Positions 41,280 through 50,038 of a stretch of DNA of 64,000 bases are shown piece by piece (position 1 is the stretch's first letter; each line of letters begins with the position of its first letter). Where the stretch lies: the NCBI RefSeq assembly GCF_039524395.1, contig NZ_BAAAGO010000008.1; one strand, 5' to 3'. Both the position numbers and the translations under genes were made by a program. Under the pieces are notes generated by a model that was not told the origin of the DNA, searched no databases, and was given only the letters and a program-made list of their open reading frames with translations. Origin of the DNA: Micropruina glycogenica. GTDB taxonomy: Bacteria > Actinomycetota > Actinomycetes > Propionibacteriales > Propionibacteriaceae.

Positions 41280-42326
41280 GTGCAACTTCACGATCCTGCT
41301 CGCCGAGGCTTCGCCAGCGACAACTATTCCGGTGTTCACGCAGAGGTGCTGGCGGCCATCGCCGCGGCCAACGACGGGCACCAGTCGTCGTACGGCAACG
41401 ACGCCTATACCGCCCGGCTGCAGCAGGTGGTGCAGGGCCACTTCGGCGACCGCGCCGAGGCGTTTCCGATGTTCAACGGCACCGGTGCCAACGTCACGGC
41501 TCTGCAGTCGGTGCTGCCGCGCTGGGGTGCGGTGGTGTGCGCGAAGACCGCGCACATCAACGTCGACGAGGGTGGTGCGCCCGAGAAGGTGGGCGGGCTG
41601 AAGCTGTACGCGGTACCCACCCCCGACGGCAAGCTGACCCCCGAACTGCTCGACGTCGAGGCGTTCGGGTTCGACGACGAGCACCGCGCCCAGCCCCTGG
41701 CCGTGTCGATCACCCAGTCGACCGAGCTGGGCACCCTCTACAGCCCTGACGAGATCGCGGCGCTGGCCGCGCACGCGCACGAGTTGGGCATGACCGTGCA
41801 TCTGGACGGCGCCCGGCTCTCGAACGCCGCCGCAGCCCTGGGCGTGCCGTTCGCCGCGTTCACCACCGACGCCGGCGTCGACCTGCTCACCCTCGGCGGC
41901 ACCAAGAACGGCGCGCTGGGGGCCGAGGCGATCGTGGCGCTCGACCCCGACAAGGCCGCCGGCCTGCGCTTTCTGCGCAAGACCAACATGCAACTGGCCA
42001 GCAAGATGCGCTTTCTGTCGGCCCAACTCATCGCCCTGTACGAGGGCGACCTCTGGCTGCGCAACGCCGGCCACGCCAACGCGATGGCTGCCCGGCTACG
42101 GTCGTCACTCGAAGGCGTGCCTGGGGTCGAGTTCACCCAGCCGACGCAGGCGAACGGCGTGTTCGTGCGGTTACCCGCCGGGGTCGCGGACGCGGTGCGC
42201 GAGCAGTTCTTCTTCTACGACTGGGACGGCGCCGCCCGCGAGGTGCGCTGGATGTGTTCCTTCGACACCGCCGAAGAAGACGTGGACGCCTTCGCCGCCC
42301 TGATCCGCCAAGCCTCTGGTGGGTAA
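41280..42326 (+). CDS. Low-specificity threonine aldolase (PLP)
   Basis: A 348-residue fold-type I PLP enzyme that splits threonine or allo-threonine into glycine and acetaldehyde, by family resemblance. The PLP lysine is Lys209 in LLTLGGTKNGALGAEA. The substrate-binding start is FASDNYSGVHAEVLAAIAAA, and the cofactor aspartate lies in TVHLDGARLSNAA. The GTG at 41280 is the start. The last codons (ASGG and TAA) are inside the first copy of a family C repeat, so the original C-terminus may have been altered. Confidence 0.88.
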   Translation: MQLHDPARRGFASDNYSGVHAEVLAAIAAANDGHQSSYGNDAYTARLQQVVQGHFGDRAEAFPMFNGTGANVTALQSVLPRWGAVVCAKTAHINVDEGGAPEKVGGLKLYAVPTPDGKLTPELLDVEAFGFDDEHRAQPLAVSITQSTELGTLYSPDEIAALAAHAHELGMTVHLDGARLSNAAAALGVPFAAFTTDAGVDLLTLGGTKNGALGAEAIVALDPDKAAGLRFLRKTNMQLASKMRFLSAQLIALYEGDLWLRNAGHANAMAARLRSSLEGVPGVEFTQPTQANGVFVRLPAGVADAVREQFFFYDWDGAAREVRWMCSFDTAEEDVDAFAALIRQASGG

Positions 42327-42586
42327 TGCGGACGGTTCCGATTACCGTTCAGCCACATCCTCAAGCCTCTGGTGGGTAATGGGGACGGTTCCGATTACCG
42401 TTCAGTCACAGACTCTGGGCGCCTGCAGAACGATAGATGGTGAACGTACCGCCCAAGCATGCAGCCCAATGCCCCGGGAGGTGCAGCGCGGCGGCGTCGT
42501 CCAGTCGTGAACGGTAATCGGAACCGTCCCCAACTACCGCCAGAACTCGGTGTGAACGGTAATCGGAACCGTCCCCATTACCCACC
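42309..42586. repeat. Family C composite inverted element
   Basis: Two direct copies of ggtgggtaatggggacggtt with ccgattaccgttca (42318-42351, 42371-42404; 53-base tandem duplication that includes the end of the aldolase gene) face two inverted copies (42508-42541, 42553-42586; 45-base spacing) across about 100 bases. Each copy contains a GGTAAT/ATTACC stem and the GGGGACGGTTCC core. It resembles REP or MITE elements mobilised in trans; no transposase is nearby. Confidence 0.7.
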
Positions 42587-42646
42587 GACGCCGTGTTGGG
42601 TTGATCCACTTCGGCTACCGCTAGCGGTGCTCATCGTGGATCAACC

Positions 42647-43189
42647 TCAACCGACTTCGCGCGCCAGGTCGTTCACCCGCTCGGCGCCGGGCAGCGCCAA
42701 CAGCCCGGCGACCGGAATGAAGAGCTTCGAGTGCCGCACGCCCGACCCGATGCACACCCAGTCACGCTCGGCGACGGCACCGTCCACCCAGATCGGCCAG
42801 CCTTCGGGCAGCCCGACGGGGTTGATGCCGCCGTACTCCATGCCGGTGGCCTCCACCGCGTAGTCCATCGGTGCGAACGACGCCTTGCGGGCGTCCAACC
42901 GGCGCCGCACCACGTTGTTCACGTCGATTCGGCGGTGCGCCAGCGTCATGCAGCAGGCGTGTTTGTCGACCCCGGCGCGGGTGCCCCGCACGATCACGGC
43001 GTTCGCAGAGGCATCCATCGGCACGCCGTACTGTGCGCAGAGCTGCTCGGTGTCGGCGTAGGCGGGATCGATCTCGGCGACCAGCGCGTCAGGTATCAGC
43101 CCGATGGCGGCGAGCACCGGTGGGGCCAGCAGGTCGGGACGATCGACGGCCGGCATCGCCTGCAGGGTGCCGAAGACGGACTCACTCAT
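42647..43189 (-). CDS. YbaK/prolyl-tRNA deacylase-like protein
   Basis: A 180-residue single-domain trans-editing protein. The YbaK/ProX domain is seen in VPMDASANAVIVRGTRAGVD, HRRIDVNNVVRRRLDARKAS, EYGGINPVGLPEGWPIWVD and IGSGVRHSKLFIPVAGLLAL. Members hydrolyse mischarged aminoacyl-tRNAs. The usual lysine appears to be Lys in LDARKASFAP. The ATG at 43189 is used; an in-frame ATG at 43198 is equally possible. Confidence 0.82.
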   Translation of the reverse strand: MSESVFGTLQAMPAVDRPDLLAPPVLAAIGLIPDALVAEIDPAYADTEQLCAQYGVPMDASANAVIVRGTRAGVDKHACCMTLAHRRIDVNNVVRRRLDARKASFAPMDYAVEATGMEYGGINPVGLPEGWPIWVDGAVAERDWVCIGSGVRHSKLFIPVAGLLALPGAERVNDLAREVG

Positions 43190-43267
43190 GGCCTGCATAC
43201 TGCCGCATCACATCTGCCCGCCCGGCCAGCGAGACGACCGCCCGCCCGGCCGCTAGGGTCAGTCCCC

Positions 43268-43751
43268 ATGGCCGAGTCTTCGCCGCAGAAGTCGCGCAAG
43301 CGCGACGGTGGCTCCGTTTCGCTGACCCGGTTCATCGTGCTGGTGCCCGCGATCGGCATGATGCTCGGCGCGATCACGCTCACCGTGGTGGGCGCCATCG
43401 AGGTGTTCAACACGATCGTGACGGCGTTCGGCGGGCACGCCGAGGCCAAAGACTACGTGATCGCGTTCGTCGAAATCGCCGACGTGTTTCTGCTTGCCGT
43501 GGTGCTGTTCATCATCGCCATCGGGCTGTACGAGCTGTTCATCGACGAGATCTCGGGCCTGCCCGACTGGCTGGTCTTCAACTCACTGGACGACCTGAAG
43601 AGCCAGTTGATCGGCGTGGTGGTCGTGGTGCTCGCGGTGTTCTTTCTGGCCGCGCCCTTACGGCGACGACGCGCTGAACCTGCTGTACCTGGGCGGCGGC
43701 ATCGCCGCGGTGACCGCGGCGCTGTCGCTGTTTCTGCGCGCCAAACACTGA
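43268..43751 (+). pseudogene. YqhA-family (UPF0114) membrane protein, frameshifted
   Basis: The frame from the ATG at 43268 shows the family's three helices (FIVLVPAIGMMLGAITLTVV, VFLLAVVLFIIAIGLYELFI, LDDLKSQLIGVVVVVLAVFF). Near 43650-43660 the frame is lost, and the expected C-terminus (GDDALNLLYLGGGIAAVTAA then LSLFLRAKH) continues in another frame to a stop at 43749-43751. A gap of two or five bases is implied by alignment to the expected sequence. It may be a real mutation or an assembly error. Function unknown. Confidence 0.72.
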
Positions 43752-43789
43752 GGCCTGTCGAGCGTGTCGAGGCCCCTCGCGGCTGATAG

Positions 43790-43872
43790 CCAGAGCCGCG
43801 CCCTCACGGGCTTGATCCCGGATCTCACCACCGCGGCGCCGCAACACAGATCCCGACTTTTGTCGGGATGGC
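43790..43872. repeat. Degenerate family B pair
   Basis: gggcttgatcccggatctca near 43808 and acagatcccgacttttgtcggg near 43850 form an inverted pair between the convergent YqhA and RecQ genes, with a strong ATCCCGAC-tttt-GTCGGGAT hairpin that could terminate transcription from either side. Confidence 0.55.
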
Positions 43873-43897
43873 GGACTGCCGCTGGCGGCTGACCGGC

Positions 43898-45991
43898 TCA
43901 CACCTGCCGGTGCACCACCAGGGGAAGCACCATCGCCGCGCCCGCTTCGCGCAGCTTGGCCGCCGCCACCGTGACCGGCCACTGACTACGGGTGGCGTCC
44001 ACCACCAGCAGCACCACCCGCCCCTCTAACTCGGTCGGTTCGGGCACGCTCAACGCCGCCCGCCAGTGCGCCGCTTCGCGATCGCTGGGCAGGTCGCGAT
44101 CGGGCGCCGGGCCCGGCGCCACCTCGACCGAAGCCGACGCCAGCCGGCCCACCCTCGCCAGATGCCCTGCGACCTCAGCCGCCAGCCCCGGGTAGCCCCC
44201 GGTGTCGAGCGCCACCGCGACCTCAGGACGAGCCGGCCAGTCGGTGCGCCACCGGCTGAGCACCCCGACGCAGCCGTGCGCCAACTCGTGCACGGCCGCG
44301 GCCTCACCAGCGGCGGCACCGGCCAGCGTGTCTGCCCACTCGGGCGCGTCGGCATGCACCAGCACACGCCCCGCCTCGGCCATCAGGCCCTGCGGAATGC
44401 GGCCGCGGGCACCGAACTCGCCGCCGGGCCACATCTTGCGCGGGTCGAGCCGCTGGGCTGTGCCGCGCAGCCCGGTGGCGACGGTTCGGACGGTCTCGGT
44501 GCGCGGTTCGGGCTCCAGCGGCACGGGCAGCGTGTTGCGGCACACCGAGCACCGCCCGCACGGGGCGGCGGTCGGATCGTCCAGCGACTCTTGCAGCAGC
44601 TGCATCAGGCACCGCTCACCGCGGGTGTAGGCGCGCATGATCGCCGCCTCTCGCCGCCGCACCGCGAGCACGCCGTCGTAGTGCTCGGCGTCGAACACCC
44701 ACGGCTGCCCGGTCGCCAGCCAGCCGTCGGCGACCCGCTCGGTGACGCCCGCCACGGCCAACTGCTTCAGGTACAGCTCGACCTTGGTGCGCCGCAGCCC
44801 CGTCTCGGCCTCGAGTTGTGGCACCGACGCGGGGCCGTCCGAGGCTTCGAGGGCGGCCAGCAGCCGCTGCACCTCGGCCTCGACCGGAATGGTGGCGGTG
44901 GCGAAGTACTCCCACACGCCCTCGTCGGCCGGCGAGGGCAGCAGCACCACCGAGGCGTGGTCGATGGCGCGGCCGGCGCGGCCGACCTGCTGGTAGTACG
45001 ACACCGGCGAGGGCGGCGAGCCCACGTGCACCACGAACCCCAGATCGGGCTTGTCGTAGCCCATGCCCAGCGCCGACGTGGCGATCAGCGCCTTGACCCG
45101 GTTGGCCTGCAGGTCGTCTTCGAGCCGGTGCCGCACCTCGGCGTCGAGTTGGCCGGTGTAGGCCGCCACCGCCACAGCGTCGCCGTGCACCACCCGGACG
45201 GCCTGCGCCAGCCGTTCGGCGTCGGCGACGGTGAGCACGTAGACGATGCCCGACCCGGCCAGCCGGGGCAGGTGGTCGACCACCCACGCGTAGCGCTGAA
45301 TCGGGCTGAGCCGGTCGACCACGGCCAGTTCAAGAGACGACCGGGCCAGCGGCCCGCGCAGCACCAGCGTGGCCTGCCCGAGCTGAGCGGCCACGTCGTC
45401 GGTGACCCGCTCATTGGCGGTGGCCGTGGTGGCCAGCACCGGAGTGTCGGGGTTGAGCTGCTGCAGGACGTCCGACACCCGCCGGTAGTCGGGACGAAAG
45501 TCGTGACCCCAGTCAGACACGGCGTGTGCCTCGTCGATCACCAGCAGGCCCAGTCGTCCGGCCAGGTGCTGCAGCACCCGGGCACCGAACCCCGGGTTGG
45601 CCAGCCGTTCGGGCGACACCAGCACCACGTCGAGCGCGTCGGCGGCGAGGTCGGCCTCGATCGCCGACCAGTCGCCCACGTTCGAGCTGTTGATGGTCGC
45701 GGCCCGCAGCCCGGCCTTCGCGGCGGCGGCCACCTGATCGCGCATCAGCGACAACAGCGGGCTGACCACCAGGGTGGGCCCGCGGCCGGCGGCCCGGTGC
45801 AGCGCCGTGGCGCACCAGTAGACCGCCGACTTGCCCCACCCGGTGGCCTGCACCACCAGCACCCGCGAACCCGGCTCGACCAGGGCGGCGACGGCCGTGC
45901 GCTGGTCGTCGCGCAGGCGTGCGCCGGGCCCGGCCAGGGCTTCGATCACCCGAGTGACGACGGCCTCGTGGGCAGCGGTGAGTGCGGTCAT
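43898..45991 (-). CDS. recQ: RecQ-type DNA helicase with C-terminal PRTase-like domain
   Basis: A 697-residue superfamily 2 helicase. Motif I is QATGWGKSAVYW, motif II VIDEAHAVSDWGHDFRPDY, motif III ATTATAN and motif VI QQVGRAGRA. The RecQ zinc site follows with AYTRGERCLMQLLQESLDD and CGRCSVC. The last 150 residues form the phosphoribosyltransferase-like domain typical of actinobacterial RecQ relatives (VVLLVVDATRSQWPVTVAAA, AAMVLPLVVH), with the acidic PRPP loop degraded. The start at 45991 (MTALTAAHEA) is preferred over 46015. Confidence 0.88.
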   Translation of the reverse strand: MTALTAAHEAVVTRVIEALAGPGARLRDDQRTAVAALVEPGSRVLVVQATGWGKSAVYWCATALHRAAGRGPTLVVSPLLSLMRDQVAAAAKAGLRAATINSSNVGDWSAIEADLAADALDVVLVSPERLANPGFGARVLQHLAGRLGLLVIDEAHAVSDWGHDFRPDYRRVSDVLQQLNPDTPVLATTATANERVTDDVAAQLGQATLVLRGPLARSSLELAVVDRLSPIQRYAWVVDHLPRLAGSGIVYVLTVADAERLAQAVRVVHGDAVAVAAYTGQLDAEVRHRLEDDLQANRVKALIATSALGMGYDKPDLGFVVHVGSPPSPVSYYQQVGRAGRAIDHASVVLLPSPADEGVWEYFATATIPVEAEVQRLLAALEASDGPASVPQLEAETGLRRTKVELYLKQLAVAGVTERVADGWLATGQPWVFDAEHYDGVLAVRRREAAIMRAYTRGERCLMQLLQESLDDPTAAPCGRCSVCRNTLPVPLEPEPRTETVRTVATGLRGTAQRLDPRKMWPGGEFGARGRIPQGLMAEAGRVLVHADAPEWADTLAGAAAGEAAAVHELAHGCVGVLSRWRTDWPARPEVAVALDTGGYPGLAAEVAGHLARVGRLASASVEVAPGPAPDRDLPSDREAAHWRAALSVPEPTELEGRVVLLVVDATRSQWPVTVAAAKLREAGAAMVLPLVVHRQV

Positions 45992-46079
45992 GGCCTCCAA
46001 CCTAGGCCCGACCACCGACAGTCAGCCGGGCGAAGGAAGCCGCCGTACGAAATCTGTGGACAACTCCCTGCGGCGGGCG

Positions 46080-46125
46080 TGGCCTTGGAGATCCCGGCGT
46101 CGGCCGGGATGACGAAACAGGCGTC
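46080..46125. repeat. Family B repeat
   Basis: gagatcccggcgtcggccgg followed by gatgacgaaac, one inverted unit, lies between recQ and menB on the minus strand, downstream of menB. Confidence 0.7.
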
Positions 46126-47034
46126 CTAGAAGTAATAGGGAAACTTCGACCAGTCGGGCGCCCGCTTCTGCAAGAACGAGTCCCGCCCCTCGACCGCCTC
46201 GTCGGTCATGTACGCCAGCCGGGTGGTCTCGCCCGCGAACACCTGCTGGCCGATCAGCCCGTCGTCGATCGCGTTAAACGCGAACTTGAGCATGCGCTGC
46301 GCCGTCGGCGACTTGCCGCAGACCAAGGCCGCCCACTCCAGCCCGACGTCCTCCAACTGCTCGTGCGGCACCACCTTGTTGATCGCACCCATCTCGTAGG
46401 CCCGCTGCGCGTCGTAGGTCTGGCCCAGGAAGAAGATCTCGCGGGCCACCTTCTGCCCCACCTGGCGGGCCAGGTAGGCCGAGCCGAACCCGGCGTCGAA
46501 CGACCCCACGTCGGCGTCGGTCTGCTTGAACTTCGCGTGCTCGGCCGAGGCGACGGTCAGGTCGCACACCACGTGCAACGAATGCCCGCCGCCGGCCGCC
46601 CACCCGTTGACCAGGGCGATCACCACCTTGGGCATGAACCTGATCAGCCGCTGGACCTCCAGAATGTGCAGCCGGCCACCCTCGGCCCGCACCCGCCGGT
46701 CGTCCACGGTGTCGGCGGTCTCACCCTCGGCGTACTGGTAGCCCGAACGGCCCCTGATGCGCTGGTCGCCGCCCGAGCAGAACGCCCAGCCGCCATCCTT
46801 TTCGGACGGCCCGTTGCCGGTCAGCAGCACGCACCCCACGTCGGCCGATTGCCGGGCGTGGTCGAGCGCGGTGTACAGCTCGTCGACGGTCTGCGGCCGA
46901 AACGCGTTGCGCACCTCGGGCCGGTTGAACGCGATGCGCACCGCCGGCACGTCGTTGGCGTGGTGGTAGGTGATGTCGGTGAACCCGAACCCCGGCACTT
47001 CGTGCCACAACTCCGGACGCCACGGGCTGCTCAT
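46126..47034 (-). CDS. menB: 1,4-dihydroxy-2-naphthoyl-CoA synthase
   Basis: A 302-residue crotonase-fold enzyme that closes the second ring in menaquinone biosynthesis from o-succinylbenzoyl-CoA. Family landmarks are CSGGDQRIRGRSGYQYAEG, NGWAAGGGHSLHVVCDLTVA and the FDAGFGSAYLARQVGQKVAR loop, and the C-terminus ends DWSKFPYYF, typical of MenB. The ATG at 47034 is selected because it begins the conserved protein. No other men gene is adjacent. Confidence 0.93.
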   Translation of the reverse strand: MSSPWRPELWHEVPGFGFTDITYHHANDVPAVRIAFNRPEVRNAFRPQTVDELYTALDHARQSADVGCVLLTGNGPSEKDGGWAFCSGGDQRIRGRSGYQYAEGETADTVDDRRVRAEGGRLHILEVQRLIRFMPKVVIALVNGWAAGGGHSLHVVCDLTVASAEHAKFKQTDADVGSFDAGFGSAYLARQVGQKVAREIFFLGQTYDAQRAYEMGAINKVVPHEQLEDVGLEWAALVCGKSPTAQRMLKFAFNAIDDGLIGQQVFAGETTRLAYMTDEAVEGRDSFLQKRAPDWSKFPYYF

Positions 47035-47204
47035 GGCCCCAACCGTAGCGGCCCGTGATGCTCGCTTGGGCAGGCCGTCATTGGGGGCTGACGAAGGAGT
47101 GTGCATGCTGGGCCGGCACCTCTCCCTGCGCCGAAACCTCGACCGCTGGGCCGTTGCCGTCGAGCGCAGCCCCAACCCCAGTGGCAGCGCGACGGTCGGG
47201 GAAC

Positions 47205-47365
47205 CGCTGGTCAACGCGCGGGTCGTTGGCCGAGCGTGTCGAAACCCCTAGCCGCAACGGGTCCCAGCAAGCTCGACCAGCGAAAACCAGCGCTTCCTCA
47301 GCACCCAGGTGGCGCGAGAGGGGAACCGTCCCCAACTACCGCCACCCACGTCACCAGTTGGGGCC
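47205..47365. repeat. Family A composite and family C motif
   Basis: From 47222 a composite like that at 21563 (ttggccgagcgtgtcgaaac ... aaaaccagcgcttcc) runs to about 47297. It is followed by gaggggaaccgtccccaact at 47318-47337, a family C core, and a nearby agttgggg (47355-47363) that can pair with ccccaact. Confidence 0.65.
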
Positions 47366-48064
47366 GGGCTTCATCACGTCGGTGAAGATGCCGTCGACCC
47401 CCAGCCGGGCGCATCGTTGCCGCTGAGCGGCCTTGTTCACCGTCCACACGCGCACGGCGAAGCCGGCTCGATGCGCCCGGGTGATGAACCCGGGCACCAT
47501 CAGCACGTGCCGGGGCGGGTGGACGGCCTGCACGTCCAGTTCGCGAAAGTAGCGCCAGGGCTCGCGCAGCATGCCGTCGTGCACGGCCGCCAGTTCACCC
47601 GTCCAGCCCTTCTCACGCAGCCGTTGCAGCGAGTAGTGGTTGAACGACGACAGAACCACCCGGTCGGCGAGCCGCCGTTCGGCCACCATCGCCAGCACCT
47701 TCGACTCGAGCGTCTTGTACGCCTTGACGCTGTTCTTGAGCTCGATGTTGATGAGCTGGTCGCCGGCGGCCAGCAGGTCGAGCACCTCGGCCAGGGTGGG
47801 AATGCGGGTGGTCAGCGGGTCGGGTTTCTTCTTCAGCAGAGAGGGCAACTCCTGCAGTTGCGCGACGGTCTGGCCGGCCACCCAGCCGGTGCCTGCGTGG
47901 GTGCGGTCGACCTTCTCGTCGTGAATCACCACGGGCACGCCGTCAGAACTGAGCTGCACGTCGAACTCGACGCCGTCGACACCGGCGGCCATCCCCGCCG
48001 AGAACGCGGCGATGGTGTTCTCCGGCTGCCGGGAACTGGCTCCGCGGTGTGCCCAGATCTGCAT
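47351..48064 (-). CDS. Glycerophosphodiester phosphodiesterase
   Basis: A 237-residue cytosolic GDPD-family TIM barrel that cleaves glycerophosphodiesters to sn-glycerol-3-phosphate and an alcohol. The catalytic HR is in IWAHRGASSRQPENTIAAF, metal and catalytic residues in GVEFDVQLSSDGVPVVIHDE, and the later conserved block INIELKN is present. No signal peptide. The ATG at 48064 is divergent from the DUF885 gene, with a 125-base gap. Confidence 0.9.
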   Translation of the reverse strand: MQIWAHRGASSRQPENTIAAFSAGMAAGVDGVEFDVQLSSDGVPVVIHDEKVDRTHAGTGWVAGQTVAQLQELPSLLKKKPDPLTTRIPTLAEVLDLLAAGDQLINIELKNSVKAYKTLESKVLAMVAERRLADRVVLSSFNHYSLQRLREKGWTGELAAVHDGMLREPWRYFRELDVQAVHPPRHVLMVPGFITRAHRAGFAVRVWTVNKAAQRQRCARLGVDGIFTDVMKPGPNW

Positions 48065-48189
48065 GTCACGCCCTCTCGTCGGCTCGCTTTCACCCGGGGT
48101 TGGCCCGTCCAGCCTGTCACATCACCGCTCACGGGGCACGAGCCGCACGCCGTAGGCGAGTGTCGCAGCCCCGGAGTACGCTGCGGCAG

Positions 48190-49854
48190 ATGAGCAACCG
48201 CACACCCAGCGACATCGACACCCTGGCCGACGACTACACCCGTTCGTTGGCCGATCTGTCCCCCGTGCTCGCCACCGAGATCGGCCTGTCGGGCTACGAC
48301 CACCTGATGGGCGAAACCGGCCCCGAGGTGCACGACGCCATCGCCGACCTCAACCGCGACACCCTCACCAAACTGGCCACCCTCACCCCCCGCGACGAGG
48401 TCGACCGGGTCACCGTCGCCGCCATGAACGAGCGCCTCGGCCTCGACCTCGAACTGCACGTCGCCGGTGAGCAGTTTCGCGACCTCAACAACATCGCCTC
48501 ACCGCTGCAGGGCTTTCGCGACATCTTCGACGTGATGCCCACCGACACCGAAGAGCACTGGTCGAACATCGCCTCACGGCTGGCCGGCGTGCCCCAGGCG
48601 GTCACCGGTTACCTGGCCTGTCTGCGCGAGGGCGTCCGGCGCGGCGAGCTGCCGCCGGCCCTGCAGGTGCGCGAAGGCATCGCGCAGGCCGCCGAACTCG
48701 CCGAGCCCGAAACGTCGTTCTTCACCACCTTTCACCGCGAGAGCGACCAGTCCGAGGCGCTGAGCGCAGACCTGACTCGCGCCGGCGAGGCGGCCGCCGA
48801 GTCGTACGGGCTGCTGGCTGAGTTTCTGCGCGAACTCGAGGCGGACGCTCCCGCCGACGACGCCGCCGGACGCGAGCGCTACCAGCTCTGGTCGCGCACC
48901 TTCTTGGGCGCCGCGGTCGATCTGGACGAAACCTACGAGTGGGGCCTCGACGAGCTGGCCCGGGTGAGCGCCGAACAAGACGCCGTGATCGAAGCCATCG
49001 CGGGCCCCGGCGCCGGCATTGACGACGCCGTGCGCGTGCTCGACGGCGACCCGGCGCGCAAGTTGCACGGCACGAAAGCCCTGCAAGAGTGGATGCAGCG
49101 CACCGCCGACGAGGCCATCGGCGAACTCAACGGGGTTCACTTCGACATTCCCGAACAGATGCGGCGCATCGAGTGCATGATCGCCCCCACCCAGAACGGC
49201 GGCATCTACTACACCGGGCCGTCCGACGACTTCAGCCGCCCCGGCCGCATGTGGTGGTCGGTGCCGCCGGGCGTGGAAGAGTTCAACACCTGGCGCGAGA
49301 AGACCACCGTGTACCACGAGGGCGTCCCGGGCCATCACCTGCAGATCGGCCAGGCCGTCTACAACCGCGACGAGCTGAACCTGTGGCGCCGGCTGGTCTG
49401 CTGGGTGTCGGGCCACGGCGAGGGCTGGGCGCTGTATTCCGAACGGCTGATGGAAGAGTTCGGCTACATGGACGACTTGGGCGACAAGTTGGGCCTGCTC
49501 GACGGTCAGCGCATGCGCGCCACCCGCGTGGTGCTCGACATCGGCGTACATCTGGGCAAGCGAGCCCCGCAGCAGTACGGCGGCGGCACGTGGAACGCCG
49601 ACAAGGCGTGGGAGCTGCTCAAGGCCAACGTGAACATGGACGAGAAGTTCCTACGCTTCGAACTCAACCGCTACCTGGGCTGGCCGGGGCAGGCGCCGTC
49701 GTACAAGATCGGCCAGCGGCTGTGGGAACAGGTGCGTGCCGAGGCTGCCGAGCAGGCGGGCGACGACTTCTCGCTCAAGGCGTTTCACACCAAGGCGCTC
49801 AACCTCGGTTCGCTGCCGTTGAGCGTGTTGCGCGAGGCGGTACTGGCCGGCTGA
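48190..49854 (+). CDS. DUF885-family metallopeptidase-like protein
   Basis: A 554-residue protein. The DUF885 zinc motif HEGVPGHH starts at His376, with the downstream GHGEGWALYSERLMEEFG providing the third ligand in this gluzincin-like family. The N-terminal 350 residues are helical. Homologues are probable carboxypeptidases, but activity is mostly unproven. There is no signal peptide. The ATG at 48190 (MSNRTPSDIDTLAD) is used because conserved helices begin just after it. Confidence 0.87.
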   Translation: MSNRTPSDIDTLADDYTRSLADLSPVLATEIGLSGYDHLMGETGPEVHDAIADLNRDTLTKLATLTPRDEVDRVTVAAMNERLGLDLELHVAGEQFRDLNNIASPLQGFRDIFDVMPTDTEEHWSNIASRLAGVPQAVTGYLACLREGVRRGELPPALQVREGIAQAAELAEPETSFFTTFHRESDQSEALSADLTRAGEAAAESYGLLAEFLRELEADAPADDAAGRERYQLWSRTFLGAAVDLDETYEWGLDELARVSAEQDAVIEAIAGPGAGIDDAVRVLDGDPARKLHGTKALQEWMQRTADEAIGELNGVHFDIPEQMRRIECMIAPTQNGGIYYTGPSDDFSRPGRMWWSVPPGVEEFNTWREKTTVYHEGVPGHHLQIGQAVYNRDELNLWRRLVCWVSGHGEGWALYSERLMEEFGYMDDLGDKLGLLDGQRMRATRVVLDIGVHLGKRAPQQYGGGTWNADKAWELLKANVNMDEKFLRFELNRYLGWPGQAPSYKIGQRLWEQVRAEAAEQAGDDFSLKAFHTKALNLGSLPLSVLREAVLAG

Positions 49855-49867
49855 TCGGGCGGACGCC

Positions 49868-50036
49868 GCTGGTTGAGCGTGAAGAAACCCCTGATCAGAG
49901 GGGTCTCAACAGGCTCGGCCAACGGGTTGGCCGGCCGGTCTCATTACAAGACGAGGCACCATCGAATGCCGAACCACTGCTGTTGAGCTTGTCGAAACCC
50001 TCGTCACGGGTCTCGACAGGCTCGACCGCCCTCGTT
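49868..50036. repeat. Family A cluster
   Basis: Four facing copies (tggttgagcgtgaagaaacc; ggtctcaacaggctcggcca; tgttgagcttgtcgaaaccc; gggtctcgacaggctcgacc) between the convergent DUF885 and PQQ-propeller genes. Confidence 0.7.
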
Positions 50037-50038
50037 CG

